Source: Rodentolepis nana (lineage: Eukaryota > Platyhelminthes > Cestoda > Cyclophyllidea > Hymenolepididae). Taken from it: DNA of 34,199 nucleotides. Both the position numbers and the translations under genes were made by a program. Shown piece by piece: positions 22,918 to 32,100 of this stretch (the stretch's first letter is position 1; every line of letters starts with the position of its first letter). The DNA lies in NCBI GenBank assembly GCA_900617975.1, contig UZAE01012083.1:1-34199 (forward strand). Direction: 5' to 3'. The notes under the pieces were generated by a model that saw nothing but the letters and a program-made list of their open reading frames with translations, did no database searches and was not told the DNA's origin.

Positions 22918-23332
22918 CAAAAGCCAGTACTTAACCTTCCTTCATGAAGTAGAATCGAATCAATTGATCAAAATCGAAGGAGCTCAAACTCAGAAAATAC
23001 GTTACTTATAGTTATTTGAAAGTATAATTTTCATTTATTTATGGGCCACAATCTACTCTCGATACGAAAAGTGTTTATCTTATTAATTGATTTTGGGCTT
23101 AGGGGTTACATTTACACAGTCCAAAGTCTTTAGAGTTTAAACTTTGATGAAATGTCGCCTTGGCTATAAAGGCGAGCATTTGTCCTGTTTCATAAATTTA
23201 ATTGCGTAATAAATTGGAATTTACACACAACTTGGTAATTTACTACCTTGAAAACACCACCCCCATTCATTTTTGGTTTCATAAAACGGTACAAAGAACA
23301 CAAAAAAACAACTTAAATTTCAAGATCATATT
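22918..23332. other. Intergenic region downstream of the claudin-like gene
   Basis: AT-rich, with nothing recognised. The transcript of the claudin-like gene probably ends near 23315. Confidence 0.5.
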
Positions 23333-23338
23333 TTTATT
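23333..23338 (-). terminator. Polyadenylation signal AATAAA
   Basis: A canonical hexamer on the minus strand about 125 bases after the stop codon of the claudin-like gene, within ATAATAAAAATATG. It is a plausible 3' end signal for that transcript. Confidence 0.6.
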
Positions 23339-23463
23339 ATTTTATGCAACTTAAGTAATGTAGATTGAGAGGGCAAAATTCACTGAAAAATAATTATTTT
23401 CTGAATATAACGACAGACATTTGGTAAGTTTTGAGTAAAGTCCAGTGGCCCATGTGGGAGTTA

Positions 23464-23874
23464 TTATTTGATGAAGGCAGCAAGAACCAGCATAGCGGAG
23501 ATCTGAATTCCTACTGTAGTACCAACAATAGCCATCAGAGGACTCCATGACACACTTGCTTTGTCGGTGAATAGTAGAACAGCGGCCACAGCAAAGATTG
23601 AGGCAACGATCGATACTACAGCAGCGATAATATTAACCCACGATGGTGCATGAGCAAACGTCATGACTAGAAGGATAATCAGAACAATAAACATGAGTAG
23701 GATCGCAATGACAATAAGGACTCCTACGGCCAGGTAATTTTCACCCATGTTACCAGCCAACTTTGAGCATACATCGAAGATATTTCCACCACAGGGCCAT
23801 TTGGGGATGGCAAGAGAAAGAATGAGGAAGATAGTTGAAACGCCAACTGCGACGATGCTGATGGCTGGATGCAT
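23464..23874 (-). CDS. Claudin/PMP22-like four-helix membrane protein
   Basis: 136 residues in one frame, starting at the first in-frame ATG; the frame is closed upstream by a TAG about 70 bases away. Four hydrophobic helices lie at about 5-23, 47-73, 79-102 and 112-134. The first extracellular loop (24-46) is short, with W26, C28 and C36 (PKWPCGGN...DVCSK), which recalls the W and C-C pattern of the PMP22/claudin superfamily, though the full W-GLW-C-C signature is absent. The size is smaller than typical claudins (about 200 residues), mainly through short loops and no tail beyond Lys136. The likely location is plasma membrane or vesicle, and the role is unknown. AG dinucleotides after pyrimidine-rich sequence just before the ATG allow a 5' intron or trans-splicing, not proven. 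Family assignment is by topology, so a flatworm-specific tetraspan is the alternative. Confidence 0.8.
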   Translation of the reverse strand: MHPAISIVAVGVSTIFLILSLAIPKWPCGGNIFDVCSKLAGNMGENYLAVGVLIVIAILLMFIVLIILLVMTFAHAPSWVNIIAAVVSIVASIFAVAAVLLFTDKASVSWSPLMAIVGTTVGIQISAMLVLAAFIK

Positions 23875-24439
23875 TGTGAATAACTGGTTTATGTATGGGA
23901 GGGAAAACTGTAGAAGTTCGGAAAATTCAGCAGTTTCCGTGCTCTATTCTGTATGGTTGTCAAAGGCAACGGTTGCTCGAGAGATTACTTGAACTATTGT
24001 CGTTTATTTTGGTCTCAAATCTTTTGTTTAACTGTAGGAACAATAAATTTAAAACAAAATAAAGCTAGTTTTTGACATTATTTGACATATAATGAGATAT
24101 TTCAAGTCTTTACGGAGGTAAAATGTTAAATCCTTGAGACCTGATACGTTGTGAAGTTATCACTTTAAAAGATTGTTTATTTAATTCTTCTCAAAGTTGT
24201 AAATCATTCGAATCAAACTTTTGTTTAATCAGGTTTAAATTGATTTTATCATCTAATGGAAAATTTTGCTCATTTTATGACCTTGGTTTTAGTTTTAAGA
24301 GCTTCTCACTTATTCAATGTGAAGACAAGCAGTCCCTACTTACCTAGGAATATTGAAGCAATTATAATCAAATGCTCCTATTTCATATGATTGCGGCAGA
24401 TGATTAGTTCCCCTTGAGCCTTTATCAGGTCGATCAAAA
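23875..24439. other. Upstream region of the claudin-like gene
   Basis: Presumed leader and promoter of the minus-strand gene followed by AT-rich DNA. No specific element could be identified. Confidence 0.4.
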
Positions 24440-24449
24440 GAATGCAAAC

Positions 24450-24774
24450 ATTTATTTATTTCAAATAGCAGGCGTTATGATAGGTATCATTAGCCCTTTA
24501 GTTGACTTCGGGCTTCACAGAAAGGAAGATGAACATCCAAGTGGTAAAAAGTCGAGAGGGGGACAGAATAATGATTCACAGACGTAAAAGAGACAGACAG
24601 ACACAAAGATAGAAAAAAGGTGAGGTGAATATTGTGGAATTATTCGAATATGAAATGTAATGGGGTCATGGAAGTTTGTAGTCAGAAGTCAACTGCCGAT
24701 TAATAGACTTTTTGCCGTATGAGTATACGTTGCCCAGGGTGCACCACGTGGAGGTAAGTCTATCGCACACCTCG
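24450..24774 (-). mobile_element. Short non-autonomous retroelement, best-preserved copy, perfect target duplication
   Basis: 325 bp, flanked by perfect 10-bp repeats GAATGCAAAC (24440-24449 and 24775-24784). In sense it has: one extra base, the ribozyme head (24773-24703), about 20 further bases shared with the LINE leader, a pyrimidine-rich middle of roughly 170 bases not seen in the LINE pieces here, then GAAGTCAACTAAAGGGCTAA, the 3' hairpin, GCCTGC and an AAAT tail. It has no coding capacity. Transposition would depend on LINE proteins recognising the shared 3' end. The design is comparable to trypanosome RIME elements, which carry both ends of ingi. Confidence 0.92.
24703..24773 (-). ncRNA. 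HDV-like self-cleaving ribozyme of the short element
   Basis: Hand fold. P1 is 24773-24767 with 24742-24736 (G-U first pair as in HDV, one A-C mismatch). P2 is AUAGACU 24763-24757 with AGUCUAU 24709-24703, seven perfect pairs. P3 is ACC 24755-24753 with GGU 24745-24743, loop UCCACGU. P1.1 is CC 24751-24750 with GG 24735-24734. P4 is CGUAU/AUACG with loop ACUC. The presumed catalytic C is 24714, preceded by G and followed by A's. The strand CUGGGCAAC after P1 equals the HDV ribozyme sequence at the same place. Cleavage is inferred, not shown. Confidence 0.75.
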
Positions 24775-24978
24775 GAATGCAAACGTAACATGAGTAAAAT
24801 GTAGCTAGACACCTGGGAAGACAATTGCTTCTATGATAGTTTGGCTTCTGAGCCAACTTTATGAAGGGAAAGGGGTTTACTACAATGTTCCAACGACTCC
24901 AAAGATTTCCCCTAACGATTCTCGGCAGATGATCAACGACAATGTCGAAAGAGATGAATAGTGAAGGAAAATGAAGGT

Positions 24979-24995
24979 GGGGGGGGGGGGGGGGG
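24979..24995. repeat. 17-base G homopolymer
   Basis: The longest G run in the window, in a purine-rich tract. Open frames on both strands across it are low-complexity artefacts. Confidence 0.95.
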
Positions 24996-25489
24996 AAAGA
25001 GAGAAAGAGTGGGAGATCGAAATCGTGAACATAGGGCTCAAGAACAACGGATGAAATCTGGCCTCATTAAGGGGCTTATGGGTGTTAGCCCTCCAAAAGG
25101 AAGCATATTGCGTGCATGTGATTGGTGCTGTCATTCGGAATAAAGAAATAACAGACCATTAACTGACATATTTTTATGAGAAAAATGTAGAAAATGATTC
25201 CATATTAAAATTCGTTTAGCTCGATGCCATCGGATATGGCGCTGTACATTCGACTCAGAAACGCTCAACTCATTCTTTGCTTGATTTTCAACTGTAATTC
25301 GATATTTCCTCTTCAACTTGAACAACTATGATGATCAGTATTTCAAGTCAATGCTTCTCACCCAAAAATTCAAAAAAATACTTTCATATGTTCAAGTTGA
25401 AGAGTATTGGTGGAGGTTTTGTGAAAATGGATGTTAAATAGTTTAGTAATTTAAATTTATTTCATTCAACGATTATATATATACATATA
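24996..25489. other. Intergenic
   Basis: No gene recognised. It ends in a TATATACATATACATA microsatellite at which the LINE piece begins. Confidence 0.55.
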
Positions 25490-26092
25490 CATAAAGGAAT
25501 GTAGAAAACTCTATGAGCTACTGAGAGACAAAACAAACAGTTGTCCTACAATGGATTCCTAGTCACTGTGGCATTAAAGGCAATGAGCTTGCTGACACAT
25601 TTACTAAGAAAGGGACAACGATTTTGCAATGCATGGACCGGCCCATGTCTTTCCACACAATGAAGGCCTTAATCAGGAAAGAATTCCAGACCTCAAGGTG
25701 CAACGAACTTAAAGCTCGAACAAAGGAGAAACAGTGGACAGTGGCAATGTCTGACATACCCGACTGGCAAAGAATCGAAGCCGTTGCTGAGTTTAGACTA
25801 CGTACCGGACACGATTGCTTGGCAAAACACCTTAACAGATTGAGAGTATACACTCAACCCACATGCCCTCTATGTAACCTACAGGAGGAAATGGAGAAGA
25901 CCCACCTGATTCGGTGTCCAGCTCTAAAGGCAACGACGGAACGCCAGAGATACTGGGAAGCAAGAAGACAGCTAATGAATTGCTATTAATGAACTGCTAT
26001 AAATGTACCCCCCCCCCACCCTTGGAGGAAGCTGAAGTCAAAGTTTAAGGGCTAATGATAAATATCATAAAGCCTGCCATTTGAAATAAATA
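25490..26092 (+). mobile_element. 5'-truncated LINE copy: RNase H end, Cys/His motif and 3' tail
   Basis: Begins after the microsatellite near 25490 and runs to AAATAAATA. It encodes the end of an RNase H domain and the protein C-terminus, then about 105 bases of 3' UTR. The UTR contains a C run (26008-26017) and the terminal hairpin ATGAT-AAAT-ATCAT followed by AAAGCCTGCCATTTGAAATA. The last 60-70 bases are shared with the short elements. No convincing target duplication was found. Confidence 0.88.
25525..25989 (+). pseudogene. LINE polyprotein C-terminus: RNase H end and CCHC-like motif (5' truncated)
   Basis: Open for 154 codons to TAA. The segment QWIPSHCGIKGNELAD is the conserved last RNase H motif, with the catalytic Asp at its end and the His of PSHCG. 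After a basic linker (RTKEKQW) comes CPLCNLQEEMEKTHLIRC, a C-x2-C-x9-H-x3-C pattern typical of LINE C-termini, which may bind nucleic acid. Just upstream the reading frame shifts by one: ECRKLYELLRDKT reads in another frame (25497-25535), and this frame has TGA at 25522. With the 5' truncation the copy cannot make a full protein. The copy at 18434 is homologous. Confidence 0.88.
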
Positions 26093-26111
26093 CGTTCTAA
26101 ATGACAACGCC

Positions 26112-26338
26112 CAAAGTACTCACCTTATCTTTTTATATATCATTGTGTCTATCACGTTTACATCTGCGAATAACTCTTCTGTTCCCTCTTCCCCCCCCCC
26201 CCTACTTCGGCNCTCCCCCCCCCCCCCTACTTCGGCTATTGTGACTTTAATGTTCCTCCCCTCTGCGAAGTCCAAAGTCAACTAAATGGCTCATTATAAT
26301 TATCATTAAGCCTGCCATTTGATAAAAATAAATTTTTT
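26112..26338 (+). mobile_element. 5'-truncated short retroelement directly behind the LINE copy
   Basis: Starts within the middle of the short element (AGTACTCACCTTATC) and runs to ATTAAGCCTGCCATTTGATA plus an A/T tail. The ribozyme head is missing. It has the same orientation as the LINE piece, with about 20 bases between them, so it inserted at or near the LINE tail. It holds two C runs (26191-26202, 26215-26227), the single N (26212) and a duplicated CTACTTCGGC around them. Confidence 0.8.
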
Positions 26339-26462
26339 GAGCTGGTTGCGTATGCGTACTTTTAAATGATTTATTTGTCATTCAGAGAATAATTAAAATC
26401 ATAGTCAGGATTAAGGATATCTTAGGACTTGGGTTACTTTTTTTCATATTTCGAAAGCAAAC

Positions 26463-26882
26463 TGTGGGACACGTTATCGCGTTGTGCGTCACCGTATGCC
26501 TGCATGTCTGCTCGCCAGGATTGGGAATGTGGGACACGTTATCGCTGTGTGCACCATCGTATGTCTGCATGTCTGCTCGCCAGGATTGGGAGGTTCGTAC
26601 AAACAGTGACCAATCATCGACCTCTGTTTAACCTACTCCCCCATCCTGATCATGAGTAGCTAGCTATCTGTTTGTTTAACCTGATCCGCCATCCTGATCA
26701 TGATTAACTCCCTGCGTGTACACCTTCCCCCGTACTGAGTAAGCGTGCTCCGTGCTGCACTTCTGTTTCCTTTATAGCTGGGCTATAGCTTGGCTAGTTC
26801 TGGGAGTCTAGCTAGATGTTGGAGAGTTTGCCATAGAAATTTCTGAGTCAGTCAGGCTTTAATAAAGTAGCAATCCGCTACA
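26463..26882 (+). mobile_element. Probable solo LTR of an LTR retrotransposon
   Basis: 420 bp starting TGTGGGACACG and ending CCGCTACA (TG...CA ends, short imperfect inverted repeat TGTGG/CTACA). It is flanked by AAAC on both sides (26459-26462, 26883-26886), a 4-bp duplication as made by Gypsy-type integrases. It contains a 65-bp tandem repeat at the start, an imperfect 33-bp direct repeat (26626-26658 and 26674-26706) and AATAAA at 26861. It is noticeably less AT-rich than its surroundings. No internal retroviral-type genes are beside it. The strand is set by AATAAA near the right end. The call is inferred from structure only. Confidence 0.6.
26464..26593. repeat. 65-bp direct tandem repeat, two units
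   Basis: Units 26464-26528 and 26529-26593 share GTGGGACACGTTATCGC and CTGCATGTCTGCTCGCCAGG with a few substitutions between. Such repeats are common in the U3 part of LTRs. Confidence 0.9.
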
Positions 26883-26886
26883 AAAC

Positions 26887-27903
26887 TGAAACTGACGAGC
26901 ACTTTCAGATTTATCAAGTTGCTCATACCTGATCATGCCTATAACTCTGTTACTTAAAAATTATCTCATAATTATTTAAAAACAATTATCTATTAAGTTA
27001 GCTTTGTATGATGTTTGGTAATAAAATGAATATGAGGTTCAAATGATGAGATATAATTGAAATTTTATTAATAATTATTTCCTTTGAAATGAAGAGATTC
27101 TGTGTGGTATTACCGCTTGAAGTAGGTTCAAATTGATTTCCGTTTAGAAATTTTATGCTAAAGATACGACTTGGTGTGCCAGATTACTGGGTTAGGTCGG
27201 GTAGTGTCTGCCCCGATATTCTCTCAGAAGCCTAAATTTAACATCTGTTGATATTTCATGTTGAAATTAATTGTCTATTCATTACGATTTTTAACCATGA
27301 AGGAGCCTTCATATTTTACTTATAGGGGCCGTTTGGTTTACTTTACTCCCAAAGGTGCTCGTTAACATTCGGAGAGATTATAATGTAAGAAACTACTATA
27401 CACTTGATTACAATGATAAGAGGAAAATTGTCATATATTTTGCATATAAGCAACATAATGGCTACCTTTCATTGTTCTGATCATTTATAAGATTATTCAA
27501 TTATTGTAAATTAAAGCGACTGTTATATGGACTGTAGAGAGCCATAAAACATTTGTGAAAGACAAGCTTAAGCCATTCACATATATTCTTGGGGACGGAT
27601 TCTCCAAGAAATATGAAATTTAATCAGTTAGTACAATTTATAGTAAGTTTAGTTCGTCAAACAGATAAACCATACATAAGATATTCATTTTGAGACATTG
27701 TTTACTTGTAGGATTCCAGTATAAGACCAACTCGAATGTATTCTGTCCAAAAAGTAATTAGGACACAATTTTAACAGCTTGGGGGGGGGGGGGGGTTTGG
27801 AAATCGTAATGAATTAGAAATAGTAGGTTCCTATTTCAAAGAAATTTCCAATCTGAAAATACCACCCCATTGATGACAATAACGTAGCATAACTGTACAT
27901 TTA
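26887..27903. other. AT-rich intergenic DNA
   Basis: A 15-base G run at 27781-27795. No gene or known repeat seen. Confidence 0.55.
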
Positions 27904-28101
27904 TCAGGCTGTGATTTCATAAATTCTCAAGTCAAATAAAATGACCAACGAACCGTTTTCGAAATATATTTGGCTGTTCTTTGGCATTTGTTCTTGCTTA
28001 TGTGCGCCAAACTGAGAAATAACTAACCAAAGGGAGCATAAAATCAAAAATATTAGTAACTTTGTAAGAAATACGGCCAAATGAGAGTGTGTGATTGACA
28101 T
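27904..28101 (-). CDS. Hypothetical 65-residue ORF with signal-peptide-like start
   Basis: An ATG-started frame. Residues 1-31 form a hydrophobic segment preceded by THSH (LLIFLILCSLWLVISQF), like a signal peptide or single membrane anchor. The remaining 34 residues are polar and end DLRIYEITA. No family recognised, no splice sites assigned, and no polyadenylation signal clearly placed. Chance frames of this size occur in this window, so confidence is low. Confidence 0.2.
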   Translation of the reverse strand: MSITHSHLAVFLTKLLIFLILCSLWLVISQFGAHKQEQMPKNSQIYFENGSLVILFDLRIYEITA

Positions 28102-29080
28102 AAAATAACCATATATAATTAGTAGCGCACATTCAAGGATTGGAAACTTAAAGCAAATTTGAAATAGGTAAATTTAATAACGCAATATCGTCATTCATCT
28201 AACTGATTAGCCCTTGTTTAATAAAATCATTTATTTGATATATAAAGGATATAAAGAAATATATATATGTATATAGTGTATATACTCGATAATAATGATA
28301 GCAATTTCGATTTTAAATTGTCATTAAAATCTACGTATAGTGGTTACTAAAGCCCTACGAAAAAATAAATATAGGTAGAATTATAATGGTTTATTTTTAA
28401 TTATTCTGATGATTCTACAATGGGAACCATGGGAATCTAAGCGTAGTCGTGTACACAAAGTTTTCTATACCATTTCCGCAAACCCATTTCATCAGGTCTA
28501 CTTAAGCATACAGTTTGAAAAGTAATAACACAATAATTTATTAATGAGCTTAAAAGAACTTTGAGATTATATAAATAGTTTGGTAAGTAATATTTCATTA
28601 AAATAGTAAAAGGATGCATACATACTATTTAATAATAGGCCAAATGAAAATTTAAAATATTTTGTCAAGAAGAATAAAAAACGAATAGAGTACAAGAGAT
28701 ATTTATTTTTCTCTATCACACTGTTTTACTAAGTGTTACGAGAATATAAAAATTTTTGGTAAAGTAATGAATAACAATTTCATTGTAGTGGAAAAAATTT
28801 GTCACCTTATCTTATTCGAAAAAATGAAAATAATTATAATATGATGTAGTTATTGAAAATATTACAAAATAACGTGGAACTAAATAGCGTTTTAATTTAT
28901 TAGTTTAAAAAAGAATATTTTAATTTAGTCAAGGCTAGTATAGGGTTAGCGCGTGATCTTGAGCTTATTTTATTAGCATTGCTGCTTATTCGCAGAAGTA
29001 TAATCTTTTCAATTCTAGCTGTTCTCTTATATATTTATACCTTTGAATTTATAGTGATTTACATTTTTGTGTTTAACTGT
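28102..29080. other. AT-rich region upstream of the acyltransferase gene
   Basis: Very AT-rich, with a TATATATGTATATAG stretch near 28258-28286. It may hold the promoter of the acyltransferase gene, but no specific element can be defended. Confidence 0.4.
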
Positions 29081-29095
29081 GCAATATTTCTTTAG
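29081..29095 (+). promoter_or_regulatory. Splice-acceptor-like tract five bases before the AGPAT start codon
   Basis: GCAATATTTCTTTAG precedes CAACT and then the ATG. Its T-rich tract and AG resemble this gene's own acceptors (TCTATTTTAG, GCTATTTTAG). It could close a 5' UTR intron or receive a trans-spliced leader, which flatworms use. Which one cannot be told from this sequence. Confidence 0.5.
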
Positions 29096-29100
29096 CAACT

Positions 29101-32100
29101 ATGTGTTTACTGTATGTCATCGGAGTTATTTTGCTGCTCTTCATAATCCCTAAAACGCGCCCTCACGTTCGCTACTTCGTCGGTTACTTCTCTTTTGCCT
29201 TTATTGTCTTGACAGGGGCTATTGTGTACTCAGTAATTTTCTTTATACGGGATGGTCCACGTTATGAAAATAGTTGGTAAGTTTATACCTCAATTCTCAT
29301 TTATTCTATTTTAGTACTTTCATCAAAGTCTACAAACTAGCTCGCCTTAGCATGGGACTTCAACCTCGTATTTACGGTCTGGAAACCTACGATAAAGACA
29401 GGCAGTGTGTTTATGTCTGTAACCACCAGAGCTTTGTTGATGTCTTGAGTAAGTTATTCATTGGCATCTATTCTGTATTTTAATTTTATAGTTTTCTTGA
29501 CATTATGCTTGCTATTTTAGGTCTTTGTGATGTTTGGAAATATCCTTCAACTGTAATTGCAAAGAACTCGCTGAAGTATTTCGGATCATTGGGAGCAATT
29601 TTGTATTTTACTAAGGTCATTCTGATTCATCGTGGGGATCATGCCAAAGCTCTTAGTGAAATGCAACGAACTGCTGAAATAATAAAGAATGATAAGGTGA
29701 GAATGCGGTCTTGACATTTTTGCGTTCATTATGGTTAGTTTTTAATAATTTTTTTTCTTTAGGTTAATCTCTTCATGTTTCCTGAGGGAACACGTAATCA
29801 TAACGGAGAAATGCTACCTTTCAAAAAGGGTGCCTTCCACCTAGCAATTCAAACTCAACTTCCTATTCAACCAGTTGTTATCTCCTGCTACAACTCATTC
29901 CTCAATCACAAGAATTTCTCTCTTGATCCAGGTAAGCATGTGATCACAGCTATTTGTACTTCGGATTGTCAACTCTCGTGCAAATTCATATTTTTTGTCC
30001 AATTGCTTAATGTGAGTGCCGTTTCCTACCTTTTTTTCTATTATTTAAGATATTAACAGAATAATGAGATGAGTGGCATGACATGCTTTGTTATTTACTC
30101 TCATATTTTTCGTTTGTACTGGAATCTTGGTTTTTTCAATGTAAAATTATTAATTCTTTACCAAGTAGCCGTGATAAAATTATCCATCACGGGTATGTTC
30201 TCTAAAATTAAGGCATTTTATTCCTTGAAAATTTAAGTTCTTCATTCCTTGAACTTAAGAACTGAATTTATTTAATAAAAAGCCAAAGTGAATTAGGGGT
30301 ATCTTAAGCCAATAATTAGTGATTAGTCTTTATCATTGTAATTTCAATTGATTGAGCCCTTTTGAAGCCGAGTCAAAGGCCTTCAAGTAGCAGATAGTAC
30401 TCAATTTGCTTCGTTTGTGCGGCATCTGAGGTGTGTATTTGTGTTTCTTATTAATCTTTCCCATTTCCGTTAAATCCTCCTTATCGCTATTTTATGCGCA
30501 TAAGACATTTGTGTGAACCCGAGAATCAATCCGTACCAACTTGTTCTTTGTTTCAACTTGAAGGTGTTTGGAGGTGTTATGTCGAAGGTAGTACCCAACT
30601 ATGTAGTTCGGCAAGAGAGAAATCGAATTGGATGTCGTTTCTTTTCAGGAAAACTTCTCTGAGTAAATATATTTTACTATAAGTTCTAATGGATCCTGTC
30701 GCTAATGAAATCATACTTTGCTTTTGTTTTAACTGCCTCTCGATTGACTCATGAGGAAGTATGACCATTAATTGTTTTTAATTTAAAAAAAGTTGTTGGT
30801 TTGGGAAATTCCATCCCAGAAAACTTCCTCTTGATGCAAAGCTTTACTTCATCTTTTTTGTGAAATGTTTTTTTCCTTTTAATTATGCGTTTCCTAGTCT
30901 GTTAAATTTTAAAATTAATCTGTGGCAGATATAGTTTTTCATCTACCATTTATTCAGACATCACCTCATCTGAAAACGGCCCTGAACTTTGTGGTTAATG
31001 TTCTTGTTTCTTGCGATAATTATGGCTCTATTCTTGAGCCTCCTATTATTAAGCGTCATATGGAAACCTTCCGTCTGAATTTTTTTAAATAACTTTTTAT
31101 TGAGTGCTAATAAATATCCTCTCTTTAATCATATAGTTAGCGTTTGCTACAATTTTAAACAACTCAGTAATATTTTACATATTCTTCGTCATCATTGCCG
31201 TCAGGGTTCTCTCTTTTCAGTCTGTCTTTGGTTTACCTAAGTGCACTTCCACCAAGCCAGACTTCTCTAGGTCGATGAACATAGATAAAGAAGATGATAA
31301 ATGGCACTAGTCAAGTCTGAGGTTAGATTGCAACTGGAAAATTTTCTGGTTAAGTATTAGACTGAAAAGTCGTATCTCTCTTTTGACGCTTTGTCTCGTG
31401 TGAAAGTTCGCTTGAAGATCACGCTCAAATCTTCCGTTTTATTACTTAATTTGTGGTTTTAATCTGTTGTCATACACATTCCAGTGTTTCACGTGAACCT
31501 GCCAAAGATAGGGCTTTTCCGTTGGCTATAGTTTGTTTACCTAGATGCTGAATGTGTGACTTTCTTTGTTCTATATTCATCTGCATTCCATCACAGGTCC
31601 ATGGTGCTGATTGGGTTGTGCGAGTAAAGTGCTTGTTGAAAACTATGTTGACTTAAAGCTCACAACTGTGACTGCTTTACTCCTGGTTCAATGTAAGTCG
31701 AAATGGAAATTGAATGAGTCTGTTTTGTTGGATCTGGTTAGCAAACAATTAGCAATGTATTTTAGGGGAAATGGAATCAATGTCTATCAGTTCTCATTAA
31801 TACGCTAAGAACTTGGAATTAAGTGGTTGTTTTCATACAGTCAGGCACATTTAGTGGGGTCTCAATTTTATATTCATATCTGGTTTTTTTCTTCCATCTA
31901 TGATGTCTAACTGGCTCTAGGTTATACGAAATGTTTTGTAATACCATTCATCTGTCTAAATGAAGCACCTGTGGCCTGTCACTCAATATCGTCCCACGAA
32001 TGACTGTTAAGAGCACTCCACTTCTGCTCTCCCCCCCCCCACCCTCCCCAACATTTGTGCGTTAAATGCTTTGTGTTATTCATTGATTTCCCCATTTATT

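Noticed and set aside
24640..24660. TATTCGACCCC-like match to a Pol III box B in the middle of the short elements
   Set aside because: It is not kept in all copies, no box A sits at the right distance, and the head is LINE-derived rather than tRNA-derived. The element looks Pol II/LINE-style.
24740..24774. Conserved head considered as a spliced-leader RNA gene because of its donor-like GTAAGT
   Set aside because: The donor is on the strand opposite to the element, there is no Sm site or leader exon, and the ribozyme fold explains the conservation better.
24880..25143. Open frames on both strands with poly-Gly or poly-Pro
   Set aside because: They are produced by the G homopolymer and purine tract, with no motif.
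25563..25853. 96-codon minus-strand frame
   Set aside because: It is antisense to the LINE RNase H/Cys-His coding segment, which explains it.
26429..26659. 76-codon frame with repeated Cys- and Met-containing segments
   Set aside because: It spans the 65-bp repeat of the probable LTR. The apparent peptide repeat is the DNA repeat.
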